From Bacillota bacterium (GTDB taxonomy: Bacteria > Bacillota > Clostridia > Acetivibrionales > DSM-1351), in NCBI GenBank assembly GCA_023431385.1, contig JAEYWA010000138.1:1-64000 (forward strand): a stretch of DNA of 64,000 nt. Direction: 5' to 3'. The notes under the pieces were generated by a model, which was not told the DNA's origin, did no database searches, and was given only the letters and a program-made list of their open reading frames with translations. Below, piece by piece: positions 24,349 to 32,052 of this stretch; position 1 is the first letter of the stretch; each line of letters opens with the position of its first letter. A program made the translations under genes and the position numbers.

Positions 24349-26637
24349 ATGTCTAGTGTATTTGAGTATTTTATTTCTTTCACCCTTGCTTTTATAGTAG
24401 CATTTTCAGCAACTCCGGTGGTTAAAAGCCTGGCGTTTAAAATAGGGGCTGTTGATATCCCGAAGGATGACAGAAGAATGCATAAACAGCCTATAGCAAG
24501 ACTGGGAGGCTTTGCAATTATAGCCGGATTCTTTATGTCAATACTTTTCAGTATAATCAGTTCCAGGTTTTTATCAGTCGGCACTGCTATTGTTTTTGAT
24601 ACACAGTTTATTGGATTGCTGATTGGTAGTTCGATTATTGCAATCCTTGGTGTGATTGATGATATAAAGGCGTTAAGTGCAAAACTTAAATTCCCGATTC
24701 AGATAATAGCAGCACTTATAGTTGCTGTTACAGGTACAAGGATCGATTTTATAACCAACCCATTCTCAGATATAGGTATTTCAACCTTTGGACCATGGAT
24801 TTCATACCCCATAACAATTTTATGGATTGTGGGAATTACGAATGCTATTAACTTTATTGACGGTCTTGACGGCTTGGCAGCAGGAGTATCCTCTATCGGT
24901 TCATTATCGTTGTTCTTTGTATCGGTTATCAGACCGGAGCCGGATATACATACAGCAGTTCTGGCAGCAATTCTTGCAGGCTCAGCCCTTGGTTTTTTAC
25001 CATATAATTTCAACCCTGCAAAGATATTCATGGGGGATACGGGAGCAACCTTTCTGGGGTTTATGCTTGGAACCATATCAATTCAAGGTACGTATAAGGC
25101 CTATACGGCTATAGCAATAGCGGTTCCGATTCTGGTGCTTGCTTTACCTTTATTTGATACCGTCTTTGCAATTCTGAGAAGAGTAGCCAGCGGAAAATCT
25201 CCAATGACTGCAGACAGGGGGCACCTTCACCACAGGCTTGTGGATATGGGACTTACACAAAGACAGTCTGTATCGTTGATATACGTGGCTAGTGCAGCAC
25301 TGGGTCTGTGTGCGGTGGTACTTGATTACAAAGGACCTGTAAGTGCAATAATACTTGTAATAGCAGTCGCAATTTTTGTTATTGTTGGTTCAATGTATAT
25401 GAATGAGATGAATAATGCCAACAAGTCAAATGAATGCCATCACCTTGAAAACACGGCAAGGCTGGCTGCAATAGGAGGAAGAAAATTGGAAAAGTTAAAA
25501 GTCATGACTATATTCGGAACAAGGCCTGATGCAGTTAAGATGGCTCCGTTAGTTAAGGAACTGGAAAAGAGTGAAAAAATAGATTCTATTGTTTGCGTAA
25601 CGGCACAGCATAGAGAAATGCTGGATCAGGTACTGAAGATGTTTGAAATTGTTCCTGATTATGATCTTAACATAATGCAAAGCAAACAGACTTTAACAGG
25701 CATAACCACGAGAGCTTTAGAGGGTCTTGAGAATGTAATAGATAGTGAAAAGCCTGATATAGTGCTGGTTCATGGAGATACTACCACTTGCTTTGTAGGA
25801 AGCCTAGCTGCATTCTATAAGCAGGTGGCTGTTGGACATGTTGAAGCTGGCTTGAGAACCTTTGACAAGTATTCGCCGTATCCTGAAGAAATGAACAGAA
25901 AACTTACAGGAGCAATGGCAGATATCCACCTCGCACCTACAGAAACCAATAAGTCCAACCTGTTGAATGAGGGTGTAAACCAAGACACCATTTATGTTAC
26001 AGGTAACACAGTAAATGATGCTCTGAAAACTACTGTAAAGAAAGACTATACTTTTGAGTGCGAAGCGTTAAGAAATATTGACTTCAAGAACAAGAGAGTT
26101 ATAGCAGTGACAGCACACAGAAGAGAAAATTTGGGTGAGCCGCTCCGCAATATTTGTCGTGCTCTTGCTATTATAGTTAACAATTACATGGATGTTGAAA
26201 TAGTCTACTCTGTGCATTTGAACCCGGTTGTTCAGGAGACAGCAAAAGAGATTCTGGGAGACAAGGAAAGAGTTCATCTTATACCTCCTTTGGATGTGCA
26301 GGATATGCACAACCTAATGGCACGCTCATACATGATTATGACAGACTCCGGAGGAATTCAAGAGGAGGCTCCGACACTGGGCAAGCCAGTACTTGTGCTT
26401 AGGAAGGAAACTGAGAGACCGGAGGCAGTAAAGGCTGGAACTGTGAGACTTGCCGGAACAGTACAGGAGGAAATTGTAGAGCATGCCTCCAATCTACTTG
26501 ATGACAAGGCTGACTACGAAGAAATGGCTAGGGCCGTTAATCCATACGGTGATGGAAATGCTTCCAAAAGAATTGTTCAAGTGTTGCTGTACCATTTTGG
26601 CTTGACAGACCAGAAGCCTGAGGAATTCAAAGTATAA
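24349..26637 (+). CDS. Fused undecaprenyl-phosphate sugar-1-phosphate transferase and UDP-GlcNAc 2-epimerase (WecA-WecB)
   Basis: One 762-aa frame joins two enzymes of cell-wall polysaccharide synthesis. Residues 1-375 are an MraY/WecA/TagO-type membrane transferase with about ten helices, D104-D105 in GVIDDIKAL, NFIDGLDGLAAG, FMGDTGATFLGF and HLHHRLVDMG; it loads GlcNAc-1-phosphate onto the lipid carrier. Residues 386-762 are a soluble WecB/MnaA-type epimerase (UDP-GlcNAc to UDP-ManNAc) starting VMTIFGTRPDAVKMAPL, with THRRENLG-like AHRRENLG and DSGGIQEEA. At the junction, AGGAGG (25473-25478) and TTG 25486 in frame could also start a separate 383-aa epimerase. Usually these are two genes. 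Products would feed teichoic-acid-like or secondary wall polymers. Confidence 0.88.
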   Translation: MSSVFEYFISFTLAFIVAFSATPVVKSLAFKIGAVDIPKDDRRMHKQPIARLGGFAIIAGFFMSILFSIISSRFLSVGTAIVFDTQFIGLLIGSSIIAILGVIDDIKALSAKLKFPIQIIAALIVAVTGTRIDFITNPFSDIGISTFGPWISYPITILWIVGITNAINFIDGLDGLAAGVSSIGSLSLFFVSVIRPEPDIHTAVLAAILAGSALGFLPYNFNPAKIFMGDTGATFLGFMLGTISIQGTYKAYTAIAIAVPILVLALPLFDTVFAILRRVASGKSPMTADRGHLHHRLVDMGLTQRQSVSLIYVASAALGLCAVVLDYKGPVSAIILVIAVAIFVIVGSMYMNEMNNANKSNECHHLENTARLAAIGGRKLEKLKVMTIFGTRPDAVKMAPLVKELEKSEKIDSIVCVTAQHREMLDQVLKMFEIVPDYDLNIMQSKQTLTGITTRALEGLENVIDSEKPDIVLVHGDTTTCFVGSLAAFYKQVAVGHVEAGLRTFDKYSPYPEEMNRKLTGAMADIHLAPTETNKSNLLNEGVNQDTIYVTGNTVNDALKTTVKKDYTFECEALRNIDFKNKRVIAVTAHRRENLGEPLRNICRALAIIVNNYMDVEIVYSVHLNPVVQETAKEILGDKERVHLIPPLDVQDMHNLMARSYMIMTDSGGIQEEAPTLGKPVLVLRKETERPEAVKAGTVRLAGTVQEEIVEHASNLLDDKADYEEMARAVNPYGDGNASKRIVQVLLYHFGLTDQKPEEFKV
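25473..25488 (+). promoter_or_regulatory. Internal ribosome binding site and TTG at the WecA-WecB junction
   Basis: AGGAGG (25473-25478) lies seven bases before an in-frame TTG (25486-25488), exactly where the epimerase domain begins. It may produce free epimerase from the fused message. Confidence 0.5.
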
Positions 26638-26720
26638 TGAGAAGAGAAACTCAATGCCGGTTTATTCGCACCTTTGAAGATGTTTGGACAATGCAGCAGG
26701 GTACCATGGGGGGTATTGAT

Positions 26721-27281
26721 ATGATTAATCACACTGGAACTGAAAACCTTAAGACTGATAGACTCTTGCTGAGGAAATTCGAACACATGGATGCAGAAAG
26801 CATGTTAAGGAATTGGATTGCTGATCCTATAATACAAAGCAACTATGGGGAACCGGTATATAGCACTGAAAAAGAAGTACATGAATTACTAACAGGTTGG
26901 ATTTCCCAATATAAAGACAAGTCATTTTATCGTTGGGCTATTATCCTTAAGGAAACAGGAGAGAATATCGGACAGATAGCTTTCTGCAGGGTATATAATG
27001 AGTTTTCCACTGCAGAAGTCGAATATTGCATCGGTACTAACTTCTGGGGGAAGGGGTACGCCCCGGAAGCACTTACTGCAATATTAAAGTACTCTTTTGA
27101 AAAACCTTGCTTTGAGAAGCTTGAAGCCTTCCACCGGATTCAAAATCCTGCATCGGGAAGAGTTCTCCAAAAAGCAGCCTTGAGAAAAGCGGACAATGTA
27201 ATAAGATTTGAATTACTCAAGGAACAACCCTCTAATGAGGTATGCTATGCCTTAACAAAAAGCGAGTGGTTATGTATATAA
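26721..27281 (+). CDS. GNAT family N-acetyltransferase (RimJ/RimL-like)
   Basis: A 186-aa acetyltransferase that would move an acetyl group from acetyl-CoA to an unknown amine. It has the RimJ/RimL-type opening ENLKTDRLLLRKFEHMDAESM, the strand YCIGTNFWGKGYAPEAL with the acetyl-CoA pyrophosphate loop (GKGYA), and the late motif FHRIQNPASGRVLQKAAL (typically N.AS..v..K.Gf). ATG 26721 lies seven bases after GGGGGG. A frame extends back to ATG 26637, overlapping the end of the previous gene by one base, but those 28 residues do not look like part of the fold. The substrate is unknown. Confidence 0.85.
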   Translation: MINHTGTENLKTDRLLLRKFEHMDAESMLRNWIADPIIQSNYGEPVYSTEKEVHELLTGWISQYKDKSFYRWAIILKETGENIGQIAFCRVYNEFSTAEVEYCIGTNFWGKGYAPEALTAILKYSFEKPCFEKLEAFHRIQNPASGRVLQKAALRKADNVIRFELLKEQPSNEVCYALTKSEWLCI

Positions 27282-27378
27282 GCTTATATTAACTATTAGT
27301 GTATATACTTTAACGACTGGATTTTAAGAACAAAGGTGGCTGACTTCAAGAAAATTTATACTTTCATAGACAATAAAT

Positions 27379-27400
27379 AAGGCCGACTATAGTCGGCCTT
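27379..27400. terminator. Shared hairpin between convergent genes
   Basis: AAGGCCGAC and GTCGGCCTT form a perfect 9-bp palindromic stem with a TATA loop between the acetyltransferase gene and motB, which end toward each other. T-runs are short, so strength is uncertain. Confidence 0.6.
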
Positions 27401-27436
27401 CAATAACTTTTCGCAATTCATAATTCACAATATACT

Positions 27437-28201
27437 TTATTTAGTGTGGATATCTTTACTGGCCTCGCCTTGGCTTGAATCTTCAGTAAGAATTACAATA
27501 TCAACTCTTCTGTTTTTCTCTCGGTTGGCATCTGAATCGTTTGGAACCAGAGGTGTATATTCTCCATAGCCCACGGCTGAAATCAATTTAGGATCAAGAC
27601 CACCCTTTTCAACAAGTATTCTAAGTACATTTGTAGCTCTGGCACTTGACAATTCCCAGTTGGAGGGGTATATGGAACTCTTTATAGGCACATTATCGGT
27701 GTGACCCTCAATACGAATATGCTTGTTTGGTATATTCGATAGGATATCCTTACCGATTGCAAGAACCTTATCCTCCGATTCTTTCTCAATTTCTGAACTT
27801 CCGGACTTGAAGATTAACCTTTCTTTGATGGAGATAACAACTCCACGTTCCTGCCGCTTTACATCTATACTTCCTTCAAGACCCTGCCCTTTAATCATTT
27901 GCTTTACTTCCTGAGTTATACCTTCTATTTGCTTGTCTTCAATTTCAGACGGAATGACAGGCGATGGCATGGTTGCAGGAAAATTAACAAGAGAATTTCC
28001 CTGACCACTACCCTGAAGAACAGAATCAGAACCCGCGCCGAATACTGAGCCGAAAGATTGAGAAAGCTGTTGAAACTTTTGCGTATCCACCTGACTGTAA
28101 GCAAATAATAAAATAAATAGGATAAGCAAAAGGTTCATCAAGTCTGCATATGTTAAAAGCCAGCGCTCCGAATTATCCTTAACTAATTTTTCCTTCGCCA
28201 T
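27437..28201 (-). CDS. motB: Flagellar motor stator protein MotB
   Basis: MotB anchors the stator to peptidoglycan and with MotA forms the ion channel that drives the flagellum. The 254-aa product has a short cytoplasmic start, one transmembrane helix (about 18-38) with the ion-carrying aspartate D20 in RWLLTYADLMN, a linker (about 50-115) and an OmpA-like peptidoglycan-binding domain (about 125-245) with IRIEGHTDNVPI and LSSARATNVLRILVEKG. MotA ends two bases before its start, so they are co-translated. The window has no other flagellar genes. Whether H+ or Na+ is used cannot be told with confidence. Confidence 0.95.
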   Translation of the reverse strand: MAKEKLVKDNSERWLLTYADLMNLLLILFILLFAYSQVDTQKFQQLSQSFGSVFGAGSDSVLQGSGQGNSLVNFPATMPSPVIPSEIEDKQIEGITQEVKQMIKGQGLEGSIDVKRQERGVVISIKERLIFKSGSSEIEKESEDKVLAIGKDILSNIPNKHIRIEGHTDNVPIKSSIYPSNWELSSARATNVLRILVEKGGLDPKLISAVGYGEYTPLVPNDSDANREKNRRVDIVILTEDSSQGEASKDIHTK

Positions 28202-28203
28202 TA

Positions 28204-29016
28204 TTAAGCTTCAGCTCCTTCTTCAGCACCGACAACTGCTTTATCCTTGCTGCCATTTAATTTTTCCATAAGATTCAGATTGAGCTTTTCCTTAATTATA
28301 CGTGGATTTTCTCCAGCCTGTATTGATAAAAGGCCTTCAATAACTAATTCATTTATCATTGTTTCACGAGCAGCCTTTGTTTTTATTTTATTGGCGAAAG
28401 GTAACAGAACAAGATTTGCAAAGGCAACACCATAAAAAGTAGCAATAAATGCGCCTGCTATTTTCGGACCAAGAGCCAGCGGATCACTTAAATCCTTTAG
28501 TATAGTCAACATACCCATAACCGTACCACATACACCCATGGCAGGCCAGGTTCCTCCCATTGCTTCAAATATTTTTGCCCCTGATTCATAGATCTCTCCT
28601 TGCAGCTCAGTTTCTCTTGCAAGAATATCTTTTATAACTTCTGTTTCTATACCGTCAACAACAAGGGCAAGCCCCTTTCTTATCAAATCATTTTTATTGG
28701 ATTGTGCATCCTGTTCCAGGCTTAGCAAACCATCCTTTCTCGCTTTTTCAGAGAGGTCTGCCAGTTCATTAATAATGTCTATTTCATTATAATTCTTTTG
28801 AGTGAACAGCATGGATAGTGTGGACAACATCTTTTTAAACTCTGATAAGGGAAAGGCTACAAGCGTAGCACCGAAACCGCCGACAAAAACAATTAGAAAT
28901 GGACCTGCTCCCCATAAGCCTCGTAGTAATGACAGGTCGAAATGTCCTTCTTCCAGATAGCCTAATATAACTCCTCCAAGACCTAAAATCAAACCTACAA
29001 TGGTTGTAATATCCAT
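28204..29016 (-). CDS. motA: Flagellar motor stator protein MotA
   Basis: MotA surrounds MotB in the stator and pushes the rotor protein FliG. The 270-aa membrane protein has four helices (about 2-22, 33-53, 150-172, 180-205), a large cytoplasmic loop between the second and third, and the family segments GTWPAMGVCGTVMGML and LGPKIAGAFIATFYGV. The C-terminal tail is rich in Lys and Glu. The start follows CAGGAGTGG. It is transcribed divergently from the atp operon across a 235-base region. A weak sigma-D-like pair (TAAA ... GATAA) at 29087-29111 on the minus strand is suggestive only. Confidence 0.95.
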   Translation of the reverse strand: MDITTIVGLILGLGGVILGYLEEGHFDLSLLRGLWGAGPFLIVFVGGFGATLVAFPLSEFKKMLSTLSMLFTQKNYNEIDIINELADLSEKARKDGLLSLEQDAQSNKNDLIRKGLALVVDGIETEVIKDILARETELQGEIYESGAKIFEAMGGTWPAMGVCGTVMGMLTILKDLSDPLALGPKIAGAFIATFYGVAFANLVLLPFANKIKTKAARETMINELVIEGLLSIQAGENPRIIKEKLNLNLMEKLNGSKDKAVVGAEEGAEA

Positions 29017-29091
29017 ATTTTAAACCACTCCTGAATATAAATTCTTTTGTGCAAGAATAATAATAACTAAATACTTCTTTATGCACTTATC

Positions 29092-29118
29092 AAAAAAGGG
29101 TAATTGATTTACCTTTTT
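29092..29118. terminator. T-flanked hairpin in the motA-atp divergent region
   Basis: GGTAA and TTACC around a TTGAT loop, flanked by A- and T-runs that extend the stem, so it looks like a small bidirectional terminator or attenuator 75 bases upstream of motA. Confidence 0.4.
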
Positions 29119-29167
29119 CTCTGTGCTATTATTGAACTAAATTTAATGCGATGTACTTATTTCAACA

Positions 29168-29208
29168 TGCTCAAAATAAACATAAATAAGTATCGTAATT
29201 TTTGAGCA
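29168..29208 (+). repeat. Inverted repeat in the atp leader
   Basis: TGCTCAAAA (29168-29176) and TTTTGAGCA (29200-29208) are perfect 9-bp inverted repeats about 45 bases before the first atp gene. It may be an operator or an mRNA structure. Confidence 0.45.
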
Positions 29209-29251
29209 GAAACTTAACAATTTTTTACGGAGATTGTATAAAAAAACTATA

Positions 29252-29650
29252 ATGAGTAATATTTTGAAATTTTTTGTAAAAAGAGTAGTTGTTTTTTACG
29301 CAATTGCTCTTATAATATGCATGGTAGTAAGAGGCCCTAAGCTTGTTATGATAGTTGCTCTCACAGCCGGAGTATTATTGTCGTTGTTGAGGTTTGCTGT
29401 ACTTGAAGCTGCCTTTAAGAATTTACTTGGGTTGGCTGGCAAAAAACAATCTATAATTATTAATCTAGGTATATATTTATTAAATTTGGTGGTAATTGGG
29501 GTAACAGTAGTTATTTCTATGCAATTCGGAGTGAATACTTTGGTAGCTGCATTGGTAGGAATACTTTCAGTTCTAATTATTGTAATGATAAATGCTGTAA
29601 CAGAAGCTTTTGGAATAACAAAAAATCAATTTGGACAGAAGGTGAAATAA
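29252..29650 (+). CDS. atpI: ATP synthase subunit I-like membrane protein
   Basis: A 132-aa membrane protein with about four helices, the first gene of the ATP synthase operon. AtpI is thought to help assemble the c-ring or aid ion supply. The sequence is poorly conserved in this family and is assigned mainly from helix pattern, length and place two bases before atpB. ATG 29252 lacks a clear ribosome site; TTG 29234, one base after GGAG, would add six residues. Either way the hydrophobic core FYAIALIICMVVRGP is the same. Confidence 0.75.
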   Translation: MSNILKFFVKRVVVFYAIALIICMVVRGPKLVMIVALTAGVLLSLLRFAVLEAAFKNLLGLAGKKQSIIINLGIYLLNLVVIGVTVVISMQFGVNTLVAALVGILSVLIIVMINAVTEAFGITKNQFGQKVK

Positions 29651-29652
29651 AA

Positions 29653-30375
29653 ATGCATGAAGAAATGAGCATGAGTGATAGACTTATTGAGGCAATGGAA
29701 TCCCATACAATGTTTACAATAAAACTGCCTGGGTTACAAATACCTGTGGCTGATGTAGTTGTTGTAATGTGGGTCATTATGGCGGTTTTGATTTTTTTTA
29801 GTATTTTTCTTACTCGTAAGCTTACCGCTGTACCTCACAAGAAACAAAATGTTGCAGAGATTATAGTGGAATTTATAAACAATATTGCAAAGGATGCAAT
29901 TGGGAAGCACCACTGGAGAGCCTTTGCTCCATATCTTGGCACAATATTCCTGTTCCTCATTTTTGCAAATACTGTGTCAATTTTTAATGTAATACCGGGT
30001 GAAGGTTTCAAATTAAGACCACCCACAAGAAATATTAATGTAACAGCATGTATGGCAATAATGTCAATCATTGTTGTTATTTACGCGGGTATCAGGTACA
30101 AGAAGATGAGTGGATGGCTGAAAAGCTTTATTGAGCCAATACCATTAATGCTCCCATTTAAAATACTTGATTATGGTATAAAGCCGTTATCTCTTGCGTT
30201 ACGTCTATTTGGTAATATTTTGGGAGCTTTTATTGTCATGGAGCTTATCTACATGGCAATGCCGCCGGTAGTACCTGCTGTAATCAGTGTTTACTTTGAT
30301 TTATTTGACGGGATTTTACAGGCATACGTGTTTATGTTTTTAACTTCACTATATATTGCAGAGGTTATAGAATAA
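29653..30375 (+). CDS. atpB: ATP synthase Fo subunit a
   Basis: Subunit a forms the ion half-channels beside the c-ring. The 240-aa product has five or six transmembrane helices. It shows the conserved arginine in LALRLFGNILGAFIVMELIY, the residue that meets the c-ring carboxylate, and the C-terminal FDGILQAYVFMFLTSLYIAE motif. ATG 29653 follows AAGGTG inside the end of atpI. Gene order I-B-E is standard. Confidence 0.95.
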   Translation: MHEEMSMSDRLIEAMESHTMFTIKLPGLQIPVADVVVVMWVIMAVLIFFSIFLTRKLTAVPHKKQNVAEIIVEFINNIAKDAIGKHHWRAFAPYLGTIFLFLIFANTVSIFNVIPGEGFKLRPPTRNINVTACMAIMSIIVVIYAGIRYKKMSGWLKSFIEPIPLMLPFKILDYGIKPLSLALRLFGNILGAFIVMELIYMAMPPVVPAVISVYFDLFDGILQAYVFMFLTSLYIAEVIE

Positions 30376-30389
30376 GGGGGTGAAATAAT

Positions 30390-30617
30390 ATGACAGGAAT
30401 AATAGCTATAGCAGCGGCAATAGCAGTATTTACCGGAATTGGTGCCGGAGTTGGTATCAGTTTAGCAACAGGTAAAGCTGTTGAAAGTATTGCAAGACAG
30501 CCTGAAGCTGCTGAACAGATTAGAACAGTTGTGCTCCTTGGTGCAGTTCTTGCCGAAGCAACAGCCATCTATGGTCTTGTAGTTGCCTTGGTTCTCGTAT
30601 TCTTAAAAATGGGCTAG
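30390..30617 (+). CDS. atpE: ATP synthase Fo subunit c
   Basis: The c subunit forms the rotating ring of Fo. The 75-aa hairpin protein has two helices joined by the loop ARQPEA and carries the ion-binding E56 in LAEATAIYG. The glutamine and serine that form the Na+ site in Ilyobacter-type rings (GxGQG and AEST) are replaced by isoleucine and alanine here, so the ring is probably proton-coupled; this is inference from known Na+-ring residues. ATG 30390 follows AAGGGGGTGA, a strong site fitting the high number of c subunits needed. A stable hairpin follows just after the stop. Confidence 0.95.
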   Translation: MTGIIAIAAAIAVFTGIGAGVGISLATGKAVESIARQPEAAEQIRTVVLLGAVLAEATAIYGLVVALVLVFLKMG

Positions 30618-30638
30618 TAATGTTTACAAAGTAGTAAG

Positions 30639-30688
30639 TATCTGTGAAAGGTGCAAACACCGAGTGTGTTCTCCGCCTTTCACAGATA
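30639..30688 (+). repeat. Strong hairpin just after atpE
   Basis: TATCTGTGAAAGG (30639-30651) and CCTTTCACAGATA (30676-30688) form a perfect 13-bp stem, with inner AACAC/GTGTT pairing. No T-run follows, so it is more likely an mRNA-stabilising or processing structure than a terminator. Confidence 0.6.
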
Positions 30689-30767
30689 TGGTAGTAAAAT
30701 TATAGAGCAGGGCATAAGCCCGGGTTATGATATAAATCAGAGGTATGCCGTTCATACTCTTTCAACA

Positions 30768-30837
30768 CCTATCTGGCTCACGATAGGTGCTTATTAATTA
30801 AATCCTGTGAGCCAGAAAGGCGAATGATACTATTATG
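30768..30837 (+). repeat. 70-bp direct repeat, copy 1 (atpE-atpF gap)
   Basis: This copy is identical to the one at 30941-31010 except for two bases by my count. Each copy holds ACCTATC/GATAGGT-type and CTGGCTCAC/GTGAGCCAG inverted arms that compete for pairing, and ends in ATG. Between the copies are further hairpins, including TTTCGCAC-AAAA-GTGCGAAA at 30893-30912 and a stem of ATACTATT with AATAGTAT. Confidence 0.85.
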
Positions 30838-30940
30838 AAAGAAAACCACTTTCAAAATAGTATGCCGCCAGCGGAATTTAGCACCGCCAGAATTTCGCAC
30901 AAAAGTGCGAAAAGGCGATGTGCAAAGTATCATTTTACGC

Positions 30941-31010
30941 CCTATCCGGCTCACGATAGGTGCTTATTAATTAAATCCTGTGAGCCAGAAAGGCGAATGA
31001 TACTTTTATG
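30941..31010 (+). repeat. 70-bp direct repeat, copy 2, ending at the atpF start codon
   Basis: Second copy of the 70-bp repeat. Its last three bases are the ATG used for atpF, so the translation start region of atpF lies inside the repeat. The whole interval 30618-31007 (390 bases without a conventional gene) is unusually dense in hairpins for an intergenic gap inside an atp operon. Confidence 0.85.
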
Positions 31011-31493
31011 TTGATGCCAGAGAAATATACGTTTATATTTGTTGCACTGAATCTGTTGATTTTATATTTTTTTATGCGAAAGTTTTTGTTCAAGCCTGTT
31101 ACTGAGTTTATGGAGAAGCGTAAGAATTCGATTGATCAGGCTTTGAAGGATGCCGATCAGGCCAAACTTGAAGTGGCTGAGTCAAGAAAAAATTATGAAG
31201 AGCAGATAAAGAAAATCAGAGAAGAAAGCGACAGGCTTTTGAATGAAGGAAGAGCCAAAGCGATGCGTGAATATGATGAAATAATAACAAACGCAAAGAA
31301 GGATGCTCTTGCAGTTGTTGAAAAAGGACGGCAGGACATAGAACGTGAAAGAGAAGAAATGCTGCGCCAGGTTAAACAACAGATAGCTGCACTGGCTATT
31401 GCGGCTGCTTCGAAAGTTGTTCAGGCAAATATGGACACAGATTCAAACAAAAATTTGGTTGATAAATTTATAGATGAGGCAGGTGCTGCCTGA
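31008..31493 (+). CDS. atpF: ATP synthase Fo subunit b
   Basis: Subunit b is the outer stalk that holds F1 against rotation. The 161-aa product has one N-terminal membrane helix (about 8-26, FIFVALNLLILYFFMRKFLFKPV) and a long charged coiled coil (about 35-140). The stop overlaps the atpH start (TGATG). ATG 31008 is the end of the 70-bp repeat and lacks a strong ribosome site (AAAGGCG lies about 15 bases upstream); an in-frame ATG at 31014 is an alternative. The long gap before it splits the operon into atpIBE and atpFHAGDC. Confidence 0.93.
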   Translation: MLMPEKYTFIFVALNLLILYFFMRKFLFKPVTEFMEKRKNSIDQALKDADQAKLEVAESRKNYEEQIKKIREESDRLLNEGRAKAMREYDEIITNAKKDALAVVEKGRQDIEREREEMLRQVKQQIAALAIAAASKVVQANMDTDSNKNLVDKFIDEAGAA

Positions 31494-32020
31494 TGCCGCT
31501 TGTTGAAAAAAGATACGCCCAGGCATTACTGGAACTTTCGTTGAATGATATTAATAATGTCGTCCAGGAATTTGGTCAGTTGGTTGATTTATTTAATACT
31601 GACATACAGTTCAGGGAGTTCCTGATCGACCCGAGGGTTAAAACCGAGAAAAAACAGAGTTTTATTAGGAATGTATTCACAGACAGATTAAGTGTGAACA
31701 TGCTGAACTTTGTTTTATTACTTACTGCAAAACAACGTATTGGAGAATTGCCGGGAATATATGTGCAGTTTGTACAGCTTGCTGATGAAAAGGCAAATGT
31801 ACTGGATATGAAGATTATTACGGTTTCACCTTTAGAGGAACAGCAATTATTAAGTTTGAAAGAAAAGTTTTGTAAAAAATATAATGCAAGCGCAGTTAAA
31901 GTTACAGAGGTAATTGATCCTTCATTAATTGGAGGGATCAAAGTCGTCATTGGTGACCAGGTTTATGATGGAAGTATTAAAGGCAGAATTGAATCATTAA
32001 CTGAACTGGTTAGTATATAA
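31493..32020 (+). CDS. atpH: ATP synthase F1 subunit delta
   Basis: Delta links the outer stalk (b) to the top of the alpha3-beta3 head. The 175-aa protein opens [14 protein letters not shown], the family N-terminal domain with its helical bundle (1-105), and ends with the conserved [28 protein letters not shown]. The start codon overlaps the atpF stop by one base, indicating translational coupling. Confidence 0.95.
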   Translation: MPLVEKRYAQALLELSLNDINNVVQEFGQLVDLFNTDIQFREFLIDPRVKTEKKQSFIRNVFTDRLSVNMLNFVLLLTAKQRIGELPGIYVQFVQLADEKANVLDMKIITVSPLEEQQLLSLKEKFCKKYNASAVKVTEVIDPSLIGGIKVVIGDQVYDGSIKGRIESLTELVSI

Positions 32021-32052
32021 GCCGGTATCAGAGCATATGGGGTGAGAAAAGG

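Noticed and set aside
29087..29111. Sigma-D (flagellar) promoter for motA
   Set aside because: TAAA and GATAA are present on the minus strand, but the GCC part is TTT and the spacer is about 13 bases, too weak to list as a promoter.
30835..31014. 59-codon plus-strand frame between the two 70-bp repeats
   Set aside because: It is built from hairpin DNA, overlaps the atpF start, lacks a ribosome site and shows no protein-like pattern.
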